DNA of 64,000 nt, from NCBI RefSeq assembly GCF_000384415.1, contig NZ_ARVU01000001.1, forward strand, positions 1,984,001-2,048,000, written 5' to 3'. How positions within the stretch are numbered: position 1 is the first letter of the stretch; each line of letters opens with the position of its first letter. This document shows positions 45,931 through 56,042 of the stretch, piece by piece. The stretch comes from Cycloclasticus pugetii PS-1 (lineage in GTDB: Bacteria; Pseudomonadota; Gammaproteobacteria; Methylococcales; Cycloclasticaceae). Made by a program: the position numbers and the translations under genes. The notes beneath the pieces are model-generated. The model saw only the letters and a list, made by a program, of their open reading frames with translations. It did not search any database and was not told the DNA's origin.

Positions 45931-48900
45931 CAGCCCTTTTTCTTTTCTTTTTGTGTTTTCTCAGGAAGCACTTCTTGGTTTGCTAACGTTTGCATCGTCA
46001 AGATCTTTTTCTTCAGCGCCAAATTCATTTTTTCACTATTTTCTACTTTTAGCTGCATTGCTTGGATATCTTTTTCTGTTTGCTCCCGAACTAAATCTAG
46101 CTCTGACTGAAGTGCTTTAAGAGCATTTTTCTCTTCTTCACTGGGTTCTTCTACTACATCGCTAGAGGATGTCTCTAGTTTTATCTCAAGATCCAGCAAC
46201 ATAGTTGACGCCTCATCTAACTGTTTTTCCAACTCTTTTATTCGTTTTTCTGCTGGACCACTCTCGATCGCACTAGACGCATTTCTTTCCATCTTTTCAA
46301 GTTGATGCTTCAACTCATTATTGTTGTTATTAATATCCGCCAGCTTCTCTTCCAGGGCCGCTTTTTCGTGCTTATCGGTCTCAAGTGAGCTCATTAGCTG
46401 ATCTAATCTTTTTAATGTTTCTTTCTCTGCATTTTGTGCCGTTAATAGTTGCTCAGTTAACTGAGCAGTTTTTTCATCTGCATCATTATGCGCCTCGATC
46501 AACTGTTCTTTTTCCACTTTAAGGCTTTTTAGCGATTGCTCCAGCTCAGCCATTTTTTGCTGTGATACGTTAACAACCTTATCACCCGATAATTTAAGTT
46601 GCTCTAACTCTGATAAGGCGACGCGCATTTCTTCTTTTTCACCAACCTTGGAAGATAAGTTTGTTTCCGCTTTTTGTAGAGCAATACGCTCTTTTTGGAG
46701 GTCATTTTCTGTCTGCTGAAGCTGGTTTTCTAACGCCTTTAACCGCTCTTCAAACATCCGTTCTTTATCTTGCTGTTTTGACACTTGTAGAGCTAAAGCA
46801 TTGTTCAGTTCCTCACAACGCTGCTCAGCGCTATCCGCTAAAGTGCTCATCGCTTTATGCGCCTTTTTAGACGTCAACAACTCTTCTTCCAGTTCTTTTT
46901 TTAGCGATACAAACTCATCCATCTCAGTTTGTTTTAACTCAACCGTTCGTGTTAATTCCACAGACTCATTGCGCGCTTTTTCTAGCTGCACCAATAATTC
47001 TCGTTGATCACCCGTAGCACTCGATAAAACTGCTTCTGCATCAAATAGTTTCTGTTGCAACTCTTCTTTCTCAGCTTGTACTGACATCAACTGCCCTTCG
47101 CTAAGCTCCTGCTGCTGTTTGACTTTTTTTAGCTCTGTGTCCAACTTGTCAAGTTGTTGAACATGAGCTTCATCGAGCTGTCGCGTCTGTTCGAGCAATG
47201 ACTCTTCTAATGCTTTCAACTGGCCTTTGAGCTGCTCTAACGAGTCTGCTAATTTAGCATTCTTAGCATCCTTTTCTTGGATGATCATTTTCGTTTCTTG
47301 ACGCTCTTGAGACAGCTCTGCGGTGACTTTTTGTTGCTCAATCAACAGACTATCAAGCTGAGATTTAGTGACTAATGACGCTTGCTCTGCAGCTTCTTTT
47401 TCTGACGCTAATTTATTAAGTTCCTGCGCGCTTTCAGCCTCAGCTCTTTGCAGCATGTCCAACTCGGCTTCAAGCATATCGGCCTTTTGTTGTAACTGCC
47501 TAACATCACCCTCTTTTTCCTTAGTCAACGAATTAAACTCTACGTTTCTTTCTTGAAGTTTTGATTCGGCCTGCTGTAGCAACTTCGTTAAACGTAATAC
47601 TTCAGCTTCTCCGCCTTCACGCAGCTCTTCAAGCTTTTCTTGCGATTCATCTAACTGTTTGCTTAATTGTTGCTGCTCACCCTGCCTCTGCGCCAACTGT
47701 TTTTCCAAGGCTATTAGGCTTTTTTGGATAGCTTCCTTTTCACTCACTTCGCGATTCAGTTGCAGCTCAACATCTTGTTGCGTTGTTAGTGCTACTTTGG
47801 CATCATTTTGCGCCTCGGCAAGGCGCTTCTTCAACTCACTCTCTAACGACTCTTTGCCTGAGCTTATTTCACTCAGAGAGCTTTCTAGGGCAATCACCTG
47901 CTGACGTAGTTTTATCGCTTCTTTTTCAAACTGTTCTGTTCGAGCCTCTGATTCATTAAGCGACTCAGCCAACGCCTTTTCTGCTTGCGATTTTTGTTGT
48001 TTAAGACTGTCAACCTCTGTTAAGTAGTTATCTTCGTTACTCTTTAGCTCATCGGTCAATTCTCGCAATTCATTTAACTGTTCAGCTAAAACTGTTTTTT
48101 CAGCCAACACATTCGATAAATGACTGTCCGACTGTGCTAGCTTTTCTTCTAAAGCAGCTTCCTCAGCATTCATTGCAACAGACTGTTCACGCCATTCAGC
48201 CAACAGCGTATCTTTTTCTAACACAGCGGACTCTAGGTCCTCTCGTTCTTGACTAAACGCCTCAAGTTTTTTCTCTGCCGTTTCTAATACCTTCGTCAAA
48301 GCCTCAAGTTTAGTTGTCTTTTCATGCAGGGTTTGGTCGTACCCCCTGCTTTTCTCTTTCAATGATTCACAGGTTTCCGCCAAGACGCCTAACGCCTCTG
48401 TTTGCTTTTCTAACGCTGTATCTTTTTCTTCTACTTGTTGTGTTAACGCGTTTATATCGCTTTCAAGCTCTTGGCGACGCGCATCAGCCTCTGCTTTATT
48501 TTTTTCTATCGCATCGTTTTGCTTTTCTTTTAACTGCTCTAGTTCATGCCTAGTCTGTGAAAGTTGGCTCTCTAATTGTGTTTGCAACTGGCCCGAGCTC
48601 TTTATAGTCGAACGCATTTCAGACAATTGGGAATTTAACTGCTGAATTTGATTATCTTTCTCTAAGTTAGCCGCTTCCTTATCATTAATCCGCTGTTTAT
48701 TTTCTTCTTCCAGTTTAGTTTGAGATTTAAGTAACCCGCCCATTTCGCGCTCAGTCGCCTCTACTTTTTCTTCCAAGGCCTTTTTTTGGTTTCTTAATTC
48801 GATGGCTTCTTGTTTTGCCATCGCCAACGTTTCCTTAAACGTTGTTGTCGTTTCTGCCTCTCGAGTATTAATATCACTGATCGTTCGTTTAAGCTCATCG

Positions 48901-50435
48901 AGCTCCTTATCCTTCGCCTTAATGTCTTCGCCTAACAGGCTAAGCGATTCACGAGAACTCTCCATCGCTTGCTGCGCCTTATCCAGCGCTAGGGCTTTAT
49001 CTTCCAGTTCTTTTGAAAGCTGCAAACCTGCTTCTTTTTCAGCAAGCAGCGCCTGGCTCATTTCCACCTCACGGTCACCATGACCATTGCGCAGCGCTAG
49101 CAGCTCGTCTGACACACGCTTTGATGATAATTGCAGCTCAGCGACTAGGGCTGCTTGTTGCTCATATTGTTGCTGTAAGCCCCTACGCTCTAACTCAAGC
49201 TTATTAGACCTTTCATTTGATTGCGCGCATAATTTTTCAAGCTCTGCTATTTTACGTTGCGCCTCTTCTAACTGCTTAGCATTCAAACTGTCAGCATTAC
49301 TAACCGTCGCACCTTGATTCTCATTTGATGTTGTCGCAACGGCTGATAACGGCACCTCTTTTAAGGACAATTCTGGTGCCTTTTTCTTGCTCTTACTGGT
49401 AGACCTGCTAGCGATTCCTCCTTTCAAAATCAGCGCATTAAAACCAAACTTCAATAGTAGAAATGCTGCGGCCTCACTGGTTCGACCATTGGAGCAGACC
49501 AATACTTGTAATTGATCGTGACGCAATTCAGCGATTTTCATTCGTAACGAAAAGAAGGGGATATTTACACTGCCGTCAATATGATCATCAACATATTCAT
49601 CGACCCCTCTTACATCTAACCAATTAGCACCCGCACTGACTTTTTCCTGCCCTTCTTGAAAGTTTACATATTGTAATACTGGCTCTTTAACCAACTTGAT
49701 GAAGTTAGCTTTTGATAGGCGAAGCATTTGCCCCTTGCCTTTCATTTGAACCGTTACATTCCTTGGGTTGCCTGATAGCAGCGCATCTTCGCCAAAAGCA
49801 TCACAGCTATGTAACTCACCCAACTTGATTAACCGCGCACCTTCAGAAGGCTGACGTATCAATTCACAACTACCTGTTTTAATGATGTAATAAAAATCCG
49901 CCTCATCCCCTTGTTTAACAACAACCTCACCCGGTTCAAAAGCGACCTCTTCCATCTGCATCATTACTTTTTGTAAATTTGATGCGGGCAACCGTTGAAA
50001 GACCGGCGATTGCAACATCGTTGTCATCCAATCGCCACTATGGTCTTCAACGTCATCTACCAAATAGGTTTGCCCATTATCTTCGGGGTTATCCATATCC
50101 AGCATATAAGTAGGAACTCGCACAATCCTCGCTTTAGATTTCGTCACTGCTCGAACTTTACGGGGCAATTGGTGGGCGATTGCAAAACGCGCCACTTCCG
50201 AACCTGTTACGATGGTTTCCATTTCCATCTCACCGGCAAATAAGCTAATCATTCCGCTGATCAAATAGATAAACTCTTTAGCATCATCCCCTTGCTCAAA
50301 TAACACCGTTCCCTTATCGCACTCTTCAATAAGACATTCATTGCAAATAGTCGAAAAGTGGCCGCTTGGTAAGGTGTTTAAAGGAATAAATTTCCTTAAA
50401 ATATGTTGGTTATCTTGATGTGGTCTCACGCTCAT
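45921..50435 (-). CDS. Giant protein: two cNMP-binding folds, rhodanese domain, ~1100-residue coiled coil
   Basis: 1504 residues. Residues 12-110 resemble a cyclic-nucleotide-binding beta barrel (KGTVLFEQGDDAKEFIYLIS) but lack the FGE...R phosphate cassette. Residues 142-255 are a second barrel with EPGEVVVKQGDEADFYYIIK and a good cassette, FGEDALLSGNPRN. Residues 257-345 are a rhodanese fold (WLDVRGVDEYVDDHIDGSVN) with active-site Cys314 in VLVCSNGRTSEAA. About 385-1485 is uninterrupted Glu/Gln/Lys/Leu-rich coiled coil with almost no Pro; the tail is basic (KEKKKGWWK). No signal peptide or TM is seen, so a cytosolic scaffold is likely. The next gene encodes a Rieske protein. I do not know this architecture from a characterised system. 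Confidence 0.9.
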   Translation of the reverse strand: MSVRPHQDNQHILRKFIPLNTLPSGHFSTICNECLIEECDKGTVLFEQGDDAKEFIYLISGMISLFAGEMEMETIVTGSEVARFAIAHQLPRKVRAVTKSKARIVRVPTYMLDMDNPEDNGQTYLVDDVEDHSGDWMTTMLQSPVFQRLPASNLQKVMMQMEEVAFEPGEVVVKQGDEADFYYIIKTGSCELIRQPSEGARLIKLGELHSCDAFGEDALLSGNPRNVTVQMKGKGQMLRLSKANFIKLVKEPVLQYVNFQEGQEKVSAGANWLDVRGVDEYVDDHIDGSVNIPFFSLRMKIAELRHDQLQVLVCSNGRTSEAAAFLLLKFGFNALILKGGIASRSTSKSKKKAPELSLKEVPLSAVATTSNENQGATVSNADSLNAKQLEEAQRKIAELEKLCAQSNERSNKLELERRGLQQQYEQQAALVAELQLSSKRVSDELLALRNGHGDREVEMSQALLAEKEAGLQLSKELEDKALALDKAQQAMESSRESLSLLGEDIKAKDKELDELKRTISDINTREAETTTTFKETLAMAKQEAIELRNQKKALEEKVEATEREMGGLLKSQTKLEEENKQRINDKEAANLEKDNQIQQLNSQLSEMRSTIKSSGQLQTQLESQLSQTRHELEQLKEKQNDAIEKNKAEADARRQELESDINALTQQVEEKDTALEKQTEALGVLAETCESLKEKSRGYDQTLHEKTTKLEALTKVLETAEKKLEAFSQEREDLESAVLEKDTLLAEWREQSVAMNAEEAALEEKLAQSDSHLSNVLAEKTVLAEQLNELRELTDELKSNEDNYLTEVDSLKQQKSQAEKALAESLNESEARTEQFEKEAIKLRQQVIALESSLSEISSGKESLESELKKRLAEAQNDAKVALTTQQDVELQLNREVSEKEAIQKSLIALEKQLAQRQGEQQQLSKQLDESQEKLEELREGGEAEVLRLTKLLQQAESKLQERNVEFNSLTKEKEGDVRQLQQKADMLEAELDMLQRAEAESAQELNKLASEKEAAEQASLVTKSQLDSLLIEQQKVTAELSQERQETKMIIQEKDAKNAKLADSLEQLKGQLKALEESLLEQTRQLDEAHVQQLDKLDTELKKVKQQQELSEGQLMSVQAEKEELQQKLFDAEAVLSSATGDQRELLVQLEKARNESVELTRTVELKQTEMDEFVSLKKELEEELLTSKKAHKAMSTLADSAEQRCEELNNALALQVSKQQDKERMFEERLKALENQLQQTENDLQKERIALQKAETNLSSKVGEKEEMRVALSELEQLKLSGDKVVNVSQQKMAELEQSLKSLKVEKEQLIEAHNDADEKTAQLTEQLLTAQNAEKETLKRLDQLMSSLETDKHEKAALEEKLADINNNNNELKHQLEKMERNASSAIESGPAEKRIKELEKQLDEASTMLLDLEIKLETSSSDVVEEPSEEEKNALKALQSELDLVREQTEKDIQAMQLKVENSEKMNLALKKKILTMQTLANQEVLPEKTQKEKKKGWWK

Positions 50436-50564
50436 TTAATTCGGTTTGATCAATTAATTATCTATATATACAACACAGTGTAGTGCATGCAATAAAAATG
50501 GTCTGATTTCAGCCATAGAAATTAGTGTTTTCCAATTACGTCACACTTGCTACGCTTTTTTCAA

Positions 50565-50581
50565 AACGCTTTTAAAGCGTT
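50565..50581. promoter_or_regulatory. Perfect palindrome between the coiled-coil giant and DUF6524 genes
   Basis: AACGCTTT-T-AAAGCGTT, 8+1+8, lies 130 bases before the minus-strand giant gene and 66 bases before the plus-strand gene; no T run for termination. A shared operator is possible. Confidence 0.4.
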
Positions 50582-50646
50582 CGTAAAGAAGTTAGCATTT
50601 TCAGTTAGAATACGTCTCATCAAGGTGACTCATTAAGGATAATACA

Positions 50647-51066
50647 TTGAAAACAAATCAGTTCTCGGCCACTAATTTTTTCATTCGTTTAGCCATTGCA
50701 ACAGTACTCGTCTTTGCAAGCTACAACCCCGCTGGCTTATCTTATTACCATTGGGTCGTCACAAAAACACCCGATATAACACCCCTTATGGCACTTGCCG
50801 GGCTGATTTTAATAATTGGTTGGGTCATTTATATACGCGCCACTTTACGCTCCCTTGGTGCTATCGGCATTGCCTTGGCAATTGCTTTTTTTGGCACCAT
50901 ATTCTGGATGATTGTTGATTGGGGGCTTGTGCCAGCTGATAACATCGATGCGGTCACTTATATTATTCAATGTATTTTATGTTTTATTATGACAACAGGT
51001 ATGTCTTGGTCACACATACGTCGTCGTATGAGCGGACAAGTTGACGCCGACGATGTAGATCAATAG
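50647..51066 (+). CDS. DUF6524 family membrane protein
   Basis: 139 residues with four hydrophobic segments (around 11-30, 44-64, 70-90 and 100-120), as in the DUF6524 family of small inner-membrane proteins; I assign that name from memory with moderate certainty. The start is TTG at 50647, with AAGGA 7 bases before it. A conserved SYNPAGLSYYHWV string sits in the first loop. It lies 11 bases before the Deg protease gene, so they may be co-expressed. Confidence 0.78.
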   Translation: MKTNQFSATNFFIRLAIATVLVFASYNPAGLSYYHWVVTKTPDITPLMALAGLILIIGWVIYIRATLRSLGAIGIALAIAFFGTIFWMIVDWGLVPADNIDAVTYIIQCILCFIMTTGMSWSHIRRRMSGQVDADDVDQ

Positions 51067-51077
51067 CATAGAGGTTT

Positions 51078-52451
51078 ATGATGTTAAGACTTAAACAATT
51101 TGTACTGATCGGTTTATTAGTCCTTGCTACGAGTTTACCTGCGCACGCTGCACTGCCTGCTTTTATAGGCGAAAAACCTCTGCCTAGCTTAGCGCCCGTT
51201 TTAGAAAAAGTAACACCTGCTGTTGTTAATATTGCCACTAGAAGTATGGTTCAACAGCACGAAAACCCTCTATTACAAGACCCTTTCTTTCGACGTTTTT
51301 TCCAGCTCCCCAACACACCAAGAAAGCGTTCCACGCAAAGCTTAGGTTCAGGCGTCATCGTCGATGCAAATAAAGGACTTATCATTACTAATCACCACGT
51401 TATTGATAAAGCCGACAAAATAACGGTGACTTTGCGCGATGGCCGCTCATTTAACGCCAACGTGGTCGGCAGCGACCCTGATTCTGACGTTGCGGTTATT
51501 CAAATTAAGGCCGATCGGCTCACCGATTTACACATCGCCAACTCTGACCATTTACGGGTTGGCGACTTTGTTATTGCCATAGGCAACCCGTTTGGCCTTG
51601 GGCAAACCGTCACTTCAGGTATTGTTAGTGCGCTTGGCCGCTCTGGCCTTGGGATTGAAGGTTATGAGGATTTTATTCAAACAGATGCGTCTATTAATCC
51701 TGGTAATTCTGGTGGCGCGTTAATTAACTTGAAAGGCGAACTGGTGGGGATTAACACCGCCATCCTGGCACCGAGCGGCGGCAATGTTGGTATTGGTTTT
51801 GCGATCCCTAGTAATATGGCCGTTAGCCTAAAAGACCAATTGGTTAAGTTTGGTAAAGTCAAACGTGGGCAGTTAGGTATTAGTGTTCAAGACTTAACCC
51901 CTGAACTGGCGAAAGCATTTAGTCTTAGGGTCAAACATGGCGTTATTATTAGCCAAGTTGCTGCCAACTCCCCAGCAGAAAAAGCCCGCTTACGCCCCGG
52001 CGATATTGTGTTAAGCATAAATGGCAAACCGATAAAAAATAGTGCCAGTTTACGTAACAGCCTAGGACTGCTAACTATTGGCGACAATGCCAAACTACAA
52101 ATTTTACGTAACGGCAAGCAACTACCTGTCTCTATCACCATCGCTCAACATGAAGTGGTTTCTATCGATGGGGCGCGTATTCATAATCAATTGGTCGGGG
52201 TAACACTGTCTAACTTATCTGATGGTGACCAACTGTACAACATCAAACACGGCGTCAAAATTGCCGACGTCGCAACCAACTCTATTGCTTGGCTAAACGG
52301 TTTACGTAAAGGTGATATCATTAGCCAAGTAAACCGCATTCCCGTTCGTAACATCCTTGAACTAACCAATGCCATCAAACAACGTAGATCCAACTCGCTA
52401 CTACTGAATATTCAACGCGGTAATAGTGCCTTCTTTTTACTTATTCGGTAG
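51078..52451 (+). CDS. degQ: Do-family periplasmic serine protease (DegQ/MucD type)
   Basis: 457 residues. A signal peptide (about 1-25, ending PAHAA) precedes a trypsin-like domain with catalytic His in ITNHHVID, Asp in DPDSDVAVIQI and Ser in NPGNSGGALINL, followed by two PDZ domains (LGISVQDLTPELAKAFSL; GVTLSNLSDGDQLY). Two PDZs and an LGSGVIV block fit DegP/Q-type proteases that degrade or chaperone misfolded envelope proteins. Followed 5 bases later by moaB. Confidence 0.95.
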   Translation: MMLRLKQFVLIGLLVLATSLPAHAALPAFIGEKPLPSLAPVLEKVTPAVVNIATRSMVQQHENPLLQDPFFRRFFQLPNTPRKRSTQSLGSGVIVDANKGLIITNHHVIDKADKITVTLRDGRSFNANVVGSDPDSDVAVIQIKADRLTDLHIANSDHLRVGDFVIAIGNPFGLGQTVTSGIVSALGRSGLGIEGYEDFIQTDASINPGNSGGALINLKGELVGINTAILAPSGGNVGIGFAIPSNMAVSLKDQLVKFGKVKRGQLGISVQDLTPELAKAFSLRVKHGVIISQVAANSPAEKARLRPGDIVLSINGKPIKNSASLRNSLGLLTIGDNAKLQILRNGKQLPVSITIAQHEVVSIDGARIHNQLVGVTLSNLSDGDQLYNIKHGVKIADVATNSIAWLNGLRKGDIISQVNRIPVRNILELTNAIKQRRSNSLLLNIQRGNSAFFLLIR

Positions 52452-52456
52452 CCAAA

Positions 52457-52981
52457 ATGCCCACAAATTCTCGTCAATTTATTCCACTTAATATCGCCAT
52501 TATGGTGGTCTCAGACTCGCGTACAGAAGAAACCGACACTTCTGGAAAAACACTGGTTGATCGACTCGTCGATGCAGGCCACCAGTGTGCAGAAAAAGTT
52601 ATTGTTATTGATGATATCTACCAAATTCGCGCAAAAATATCCGCTTGGATTGCCGACCCAGCTATTAATGCCATCATCACCACTGGCGGCACTGGCGTCA
52701 CTGGCCGTGATGGCACGCCTGAAGCTGTAAAACCTTTACTAGATAAAGAATTGACAGGCTTTGGTGAAGTTTTTCGCACACTTTCATACGATGAAATAGG
52801 TACCTCAACCATGCAATCAAGAGCCATTGCTGGCGTTGCTAATGGACATTATATTTTTTGCGTACCCGGCTCATCAGGTGCTTGTAGAACCGCATGGGAC
52901 AAATTAATTAGTGCACAGCTTGATTACCGCACACGGCCCTGCAATCTGGTTGAAGTAATGCCACGTTTACTAGAAAAGTAA
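52457..52981 (+). CDS. moaB: Molybdenum cofactor biosynthesis protein MoaB
   Basis: 174 residues, MogA/MoaB family. It binds molybdopterin or adenylates it. [39 protein letters not shown] (the MPT-binding loop) and [20 protein letters not shown] are diagnostic of MoaB. It lies about 40 kb from moaC-moaD-moaE, embedded between a Deg protease and a DUF423 gene, with gaps of 5 and 6 bases. Confidence 0.95.
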   Translation: MPTNSRQFIPLNIAIMVVSDSRTEETDTSGKTLVDRLVDAGHQCAEKVIVIDDIYQIRAKISAWIADPAINAIITTGGTGVTGRDGTPEAVKPLLDKELTGFGEVFRTLSYDEIGTSTMQSRAIAGVANGHYIFCVPGSSGACRTAWDKLISAQLDYRTRPCNLVEVMPRLLEK

Positions 52982-52987
52982 CACCTT

Positions 52988-53362
52988 ATGAAAACCTTAC
53001 CGTTTATCACCTTAGGGGCCTTCTTTGCTTTCTTGGCCGTAGTAATGGGAGCCTTTGGAGCACATGCTGTTAAAGGCAGCTTATCGCCTCATTATTTAGC
53101 CGTTTACCACACCGCTTCGGATTATCAAATGTGGCATGCCATCGGCCTGATTCTCATCGGCGTGTTACACCAAAACAATCCATCTAATTTATTACGCATA
53201 GCGGGTTGGTTTATGCTTGCCGGGATGCTAATTTTTTCTGGCAGCCTATACATCCTCAGCTTAACAGGCATCACCATTCTCGGCGCAATCACACCCATTG
53301 GTGGCGTTGCCTTGCTCATCGCATGGTTACTGTTTGCCTACCACTCCTTTAAATCAAAATAA
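52988..53362 (+). CDS. ygdD: DUF423 small membrane protein (YgdD family)
   Basis: 124 residues with four membrane helices. GAFGAHAVKGSLSPHYLAVY, a YQMWHAIGLILIG block and FSGSLYILSLTGITILGAIT followed by PIGGVALLIAWLL are typical of DUF423. Function unknown. It ends 4 bases before pepN. Confidence 0.93.
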   Translation: MKTLPFITLGAFFAFLAVVMGAFGAHAVKGSLSPHYLAVYHTASDYQMWHAIGLILIGVLHQNNPSNLLRIAGWFMLAGMLIFSGSLYILSLTGITILGAITPIGGVALLIAWLLFAYHSFKSK

Positions 53363-53366
53363 CCTT

Positions 53367-56003
53367 ATGTCTACTTCCGAACAAAAAACTATTTACTTAA
53401 AAGACTATACCGTTCCTGAGTTCCTAATTAGCAAAACTGAGCTTCATTTTGACTTATCGGCTGACAAAACCCTTGTCAATTCTCGCCTCAATATTTACCG
53501 TAACCCTGATTGTAAAAAAACTAACCCTGATTTGGTATTAATGGGTGAAGAGCTAACGCTTATTGACCTTAAAGTTGATGGTGAAAGACTTCACCCTGAA
53601 CACTATACACTCGATGATAAAACACTCACTATTCACAACCCTAGTGCTCGTTTTGTTTTAGAAATCAGCAATCACATCAACCCAAGCACCAATACAGCGC
53701 TTAGTGGTTTATATAAATCAAACACCATGCTCTGTACCCAGTGCGAGGCCGAGGGCTTTAGACGTATTACCTGGTTTTTAGATAGGCCAGACGTCATGTC
53801 TATCTTTAGCGTCACGATGGTGGCCGACAAAGATGAATACCCCGTTTTATTATCCAACGGCAACCGCACTGGTAGCCCAAACATTGCCCTAGCAGATAAT
53901 AAACACGCTGCCCGTTGGCATGACCCTTTCCCCAAACCTAGCTATTTATTTGCGCTTGTCGCTGGAGATTTAGCTTGCTTAAAAGACTCTTTTACAACCT
54001 GTTCGGGGCGAGAGGTTGCGTTAGAAGTGTACGTCGAAGAGCATGATTTAGATAAGACGTCACATGCCATGCAGTCTTTAAAAAATGCCATGCGTTGGGA
54101 TGAACAAGCCTTTGGTCGCGAATACGACCTTGATATCTATATGATTGTTGCTGTGAGCCATTTCAATATGGGGGCAATGGAAAATAAGGGCCTCAATATT
54201 TTCAACACAAAATATGTTTTGGCCAGTGAAAAAACCGCTACTGATGCCGACTTTGAAAATGTCGAAGCTGTCATTGGCCACGAATACTTCCATAACTGGT
54301 CCGGCAATCGCGTTACCTGTAGAGATTGGTTTCAACTGAGTTTAAAAGAAGGCTTTACCGTTTTTCGCGATCAACAGTTTACCGCCCATCAAACTTCTGA
54401 AGCGGTAAAACGTATTAAAGATGTCAATATGCTTCGCACACATCAATTTGCTGAAGATGCGGGGCCATTGTCACACCCTATTCGCCCCAGCTCCTTCGTT
54501 GAGATCAATAACTTTTACACCCTTACTATCTATGAAAAAGGTGCTGAAGTTGTGCGAATGCTTCATACATTGTTAGGTGAAACCGGCTTTAGAAAAGGCT
54601 GTGACTTATATTTCGAACGTTATGATGGACAAGCTGTCACCACCGAAGACTTTGTAACTGCCTTAGAAGATGCGAATAACGCCAACTTTGAGCAATTTAA
54701 ACAGTGGTATAGTCAAGCAGGCACGCCGACGGTTACAGTAACAACAAGCTATAACCAAAACGAAAAAACCTACACCGTAAGTTTCGAACAACACAATAAC
54801 TCCCCCTCAACTCAAGCCAATAAAGAGCCTCTAGCCATCCCCATTCGACTGGGTTTACTCGATGACAACGGCAAAGAATTTAACCTGCATGGCGAGCAAA
54901 CATCAACGGTTCTTGAGTTAACTAAAGCGGAGCAATCATTTACTTTTACTGATATTAATACAGAGCCCACCCCCTCTATACTCCGTGGATTTTCAGCACC
55001 GATAAAACTGCAACAAACACTTAGCATTGAACAGAAAATCCATTTATTTCAACATGATAAAGATGCCTTTAATCGCTGGGAAGCAGGACAAAACTGCCTA
55101 AGCTATTTTATTTTTAAAACCATTGATGCGATACAGAACCATCATAAGGTACCGCCCTTACCCGATGAACTGGTGGGTACATTCCGTGCCATTTTGCAAC
55201 AGCCTTTAGCAGATCTAGCTTATCAATCATTATTATTAAGCCTTCCAAGCAAAGCTTACCTGGCCGAACAAATGAGCACTATTGATATTGATGCCTTATA
55301 CCAAGCACACCGCATTGTTAAGCAAACCTTAGCCTCATCTCTACAAGACCTATGGCTAGCACACTATCACGCTAATCATCACGTAGGCGCTGGCACCGAT
55401 TCACAAAGTATTGCTCAACGGTCATTTAAAAACCTTTGTCTCGATTATTTAATGGCGTTAGAAACCGATGAGGTTCGTTCAATGTGTATTCAACAATTTG
55501 AAACGGCTCGGAACATGACCGATCAAATTGCTGCGCTAGCCGAATTAAGCCACCTCGATACCTCACTCAATGTGAGTTATTTTGATGCTTTTTATCAACA
55601 GTGGAAAAATGAAGACCTGGTCATCGACAAATGGTTCGCCTTGCAAGCTTGTTCAGAAAAAACCGACGCATTACACAGCGTAAAAAAGTTAACTCAGCAC
55701 CCAGACTTCGACATGAAAACACCCAATCGAGTTCGGAGTGTGATTGGCGCTTTTGCCACAGCCAACCCTTTGCACTTTAACGCAATAGACGGCTCTGGGT
55801 ATGAATTTGTAGCCGATAACATTCTTCTGCTGGACAGCATTAATCCTCAAGTGGCGGCTCGATTAGCTAATTCACTAAGCCACTGGAAAAAATTTGATAG
55901 TACGCGACAACAATTGATTAAGGCGCAACTATCGCGCATACAAGCTCATACACCACTGTCAAAAGATGTGTCTGAAATTGTTTCTCGTAGCCTAACCGCT
56001 TAA
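53367..56003 (+). CDS. pepN: Aminopeptidase N
   Basis: 878 residues from the ATG at 53367; a longer reading frame upstream overlaps the DUF423 gene and lacks homology. Zinc-dependent M1 peptidase removing N-terminal residues from cytosolic peptides. The exopeptidase motif HFNMGAMENKGLNIF and the zinc site IGHEYFHNWSGNRVT with the downstream Glu in LKEGFTVFRD are clear. Length and the C-terminal region match the E. coli PepN branch of M1. Last of a compact run starting near 50647. Confidence 0.96.
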   Translation: MSTSEQKTIYLKDYTVPEFLISKTELHFDLSADKTLVNSRLNIYRNPDCKKTNPDLVLMGEELTLIDLKVDGERLHPEHYTLDDKTLTIHNPSARFVLEISNHINPSTNTALSGLYKSNTMLCTQCEAEGFRRITWFLDRPDVMSIFSVTMVADKDEYPVLLSNGNRTGSPNIALADNKHAARWHDPFPKPSYLFALVAGDLACLKDSFTTCSGREVALEVYVEEHDLDKTSHAMQSLKNAMRWDEQAFGREYDLDIYMIVAVSHFNMGAMENKGLNIFNTKYVLASEKTATDADFENVEAVIGHEYFHNWSGNRVTCRDWFQLSLKEGFTVFRDQQFTAHQTSEAVKRIKDVNMLRTHQFAEDAGPLSHPIRPSSFVEINNFYTLTIYEKGAEVVRMLHTLLGETGFRKGCDLYFERYDGQAVTTEDFVTALEDANNANFEQFKQWYSQAGTPTVTVTTSYNQNEKTYTVSFEQHNNSPSTQANKEPLAIPIRLGLLDDNGKEFNLHGEQTSTVLELTKAEQSFTFTDINTEPTPSILRGFSAPIKLQQTLSIEQKIHLFQHDKDAFNRWEAGQNCLSYFIFKTIDAIQNHHKVPPLPDELVGTFRAILQQPLADLAYQSLLLSLPSKAYLAEQMSTIDIDALYQAHRIVKQTLASSLQDLWLAHYHANHHVGAGTDSQSIAQRSFKNLCLDYLMALETDEVRSMCIQQFETARNMTDQIAALAELSHLDTSLNVSYFDAFYQQWKNEDLVIDKWFALQACSEKTDALHSVKKLTQHPDFDMKTPNRVRSVIGAFATANPLHFNAIDGSGYEFVADNILLLDSINPQVAARLANSLSHWKKFDSTRQQLIKAQLSRIQAHTPLSKDVSEIVSRSLTA

Positions 56004-56042
56004 TTCACTGGGCTATCGCTACAAAGGACTAAATCCCATAGC

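Noticed and set aside
45916-49317. Many plus-strand frames opposite the coiled-coil gene, rich in Ser, Phe and Cys
   Set aside because: Coiled-coil codon bias (GAA, CAA, AAG) generates open Phe/Leu/Ser-rich antisense frames. None has recognisable motifs, and all are nested in the large gene.
53298-53366. 23-codon N-terminal extension of pepN
   Set aside because: It overlaps the DUF423 gene, lacks homology and contrasts with the clear start MSTSEQKTIYLKDYT at 53367.
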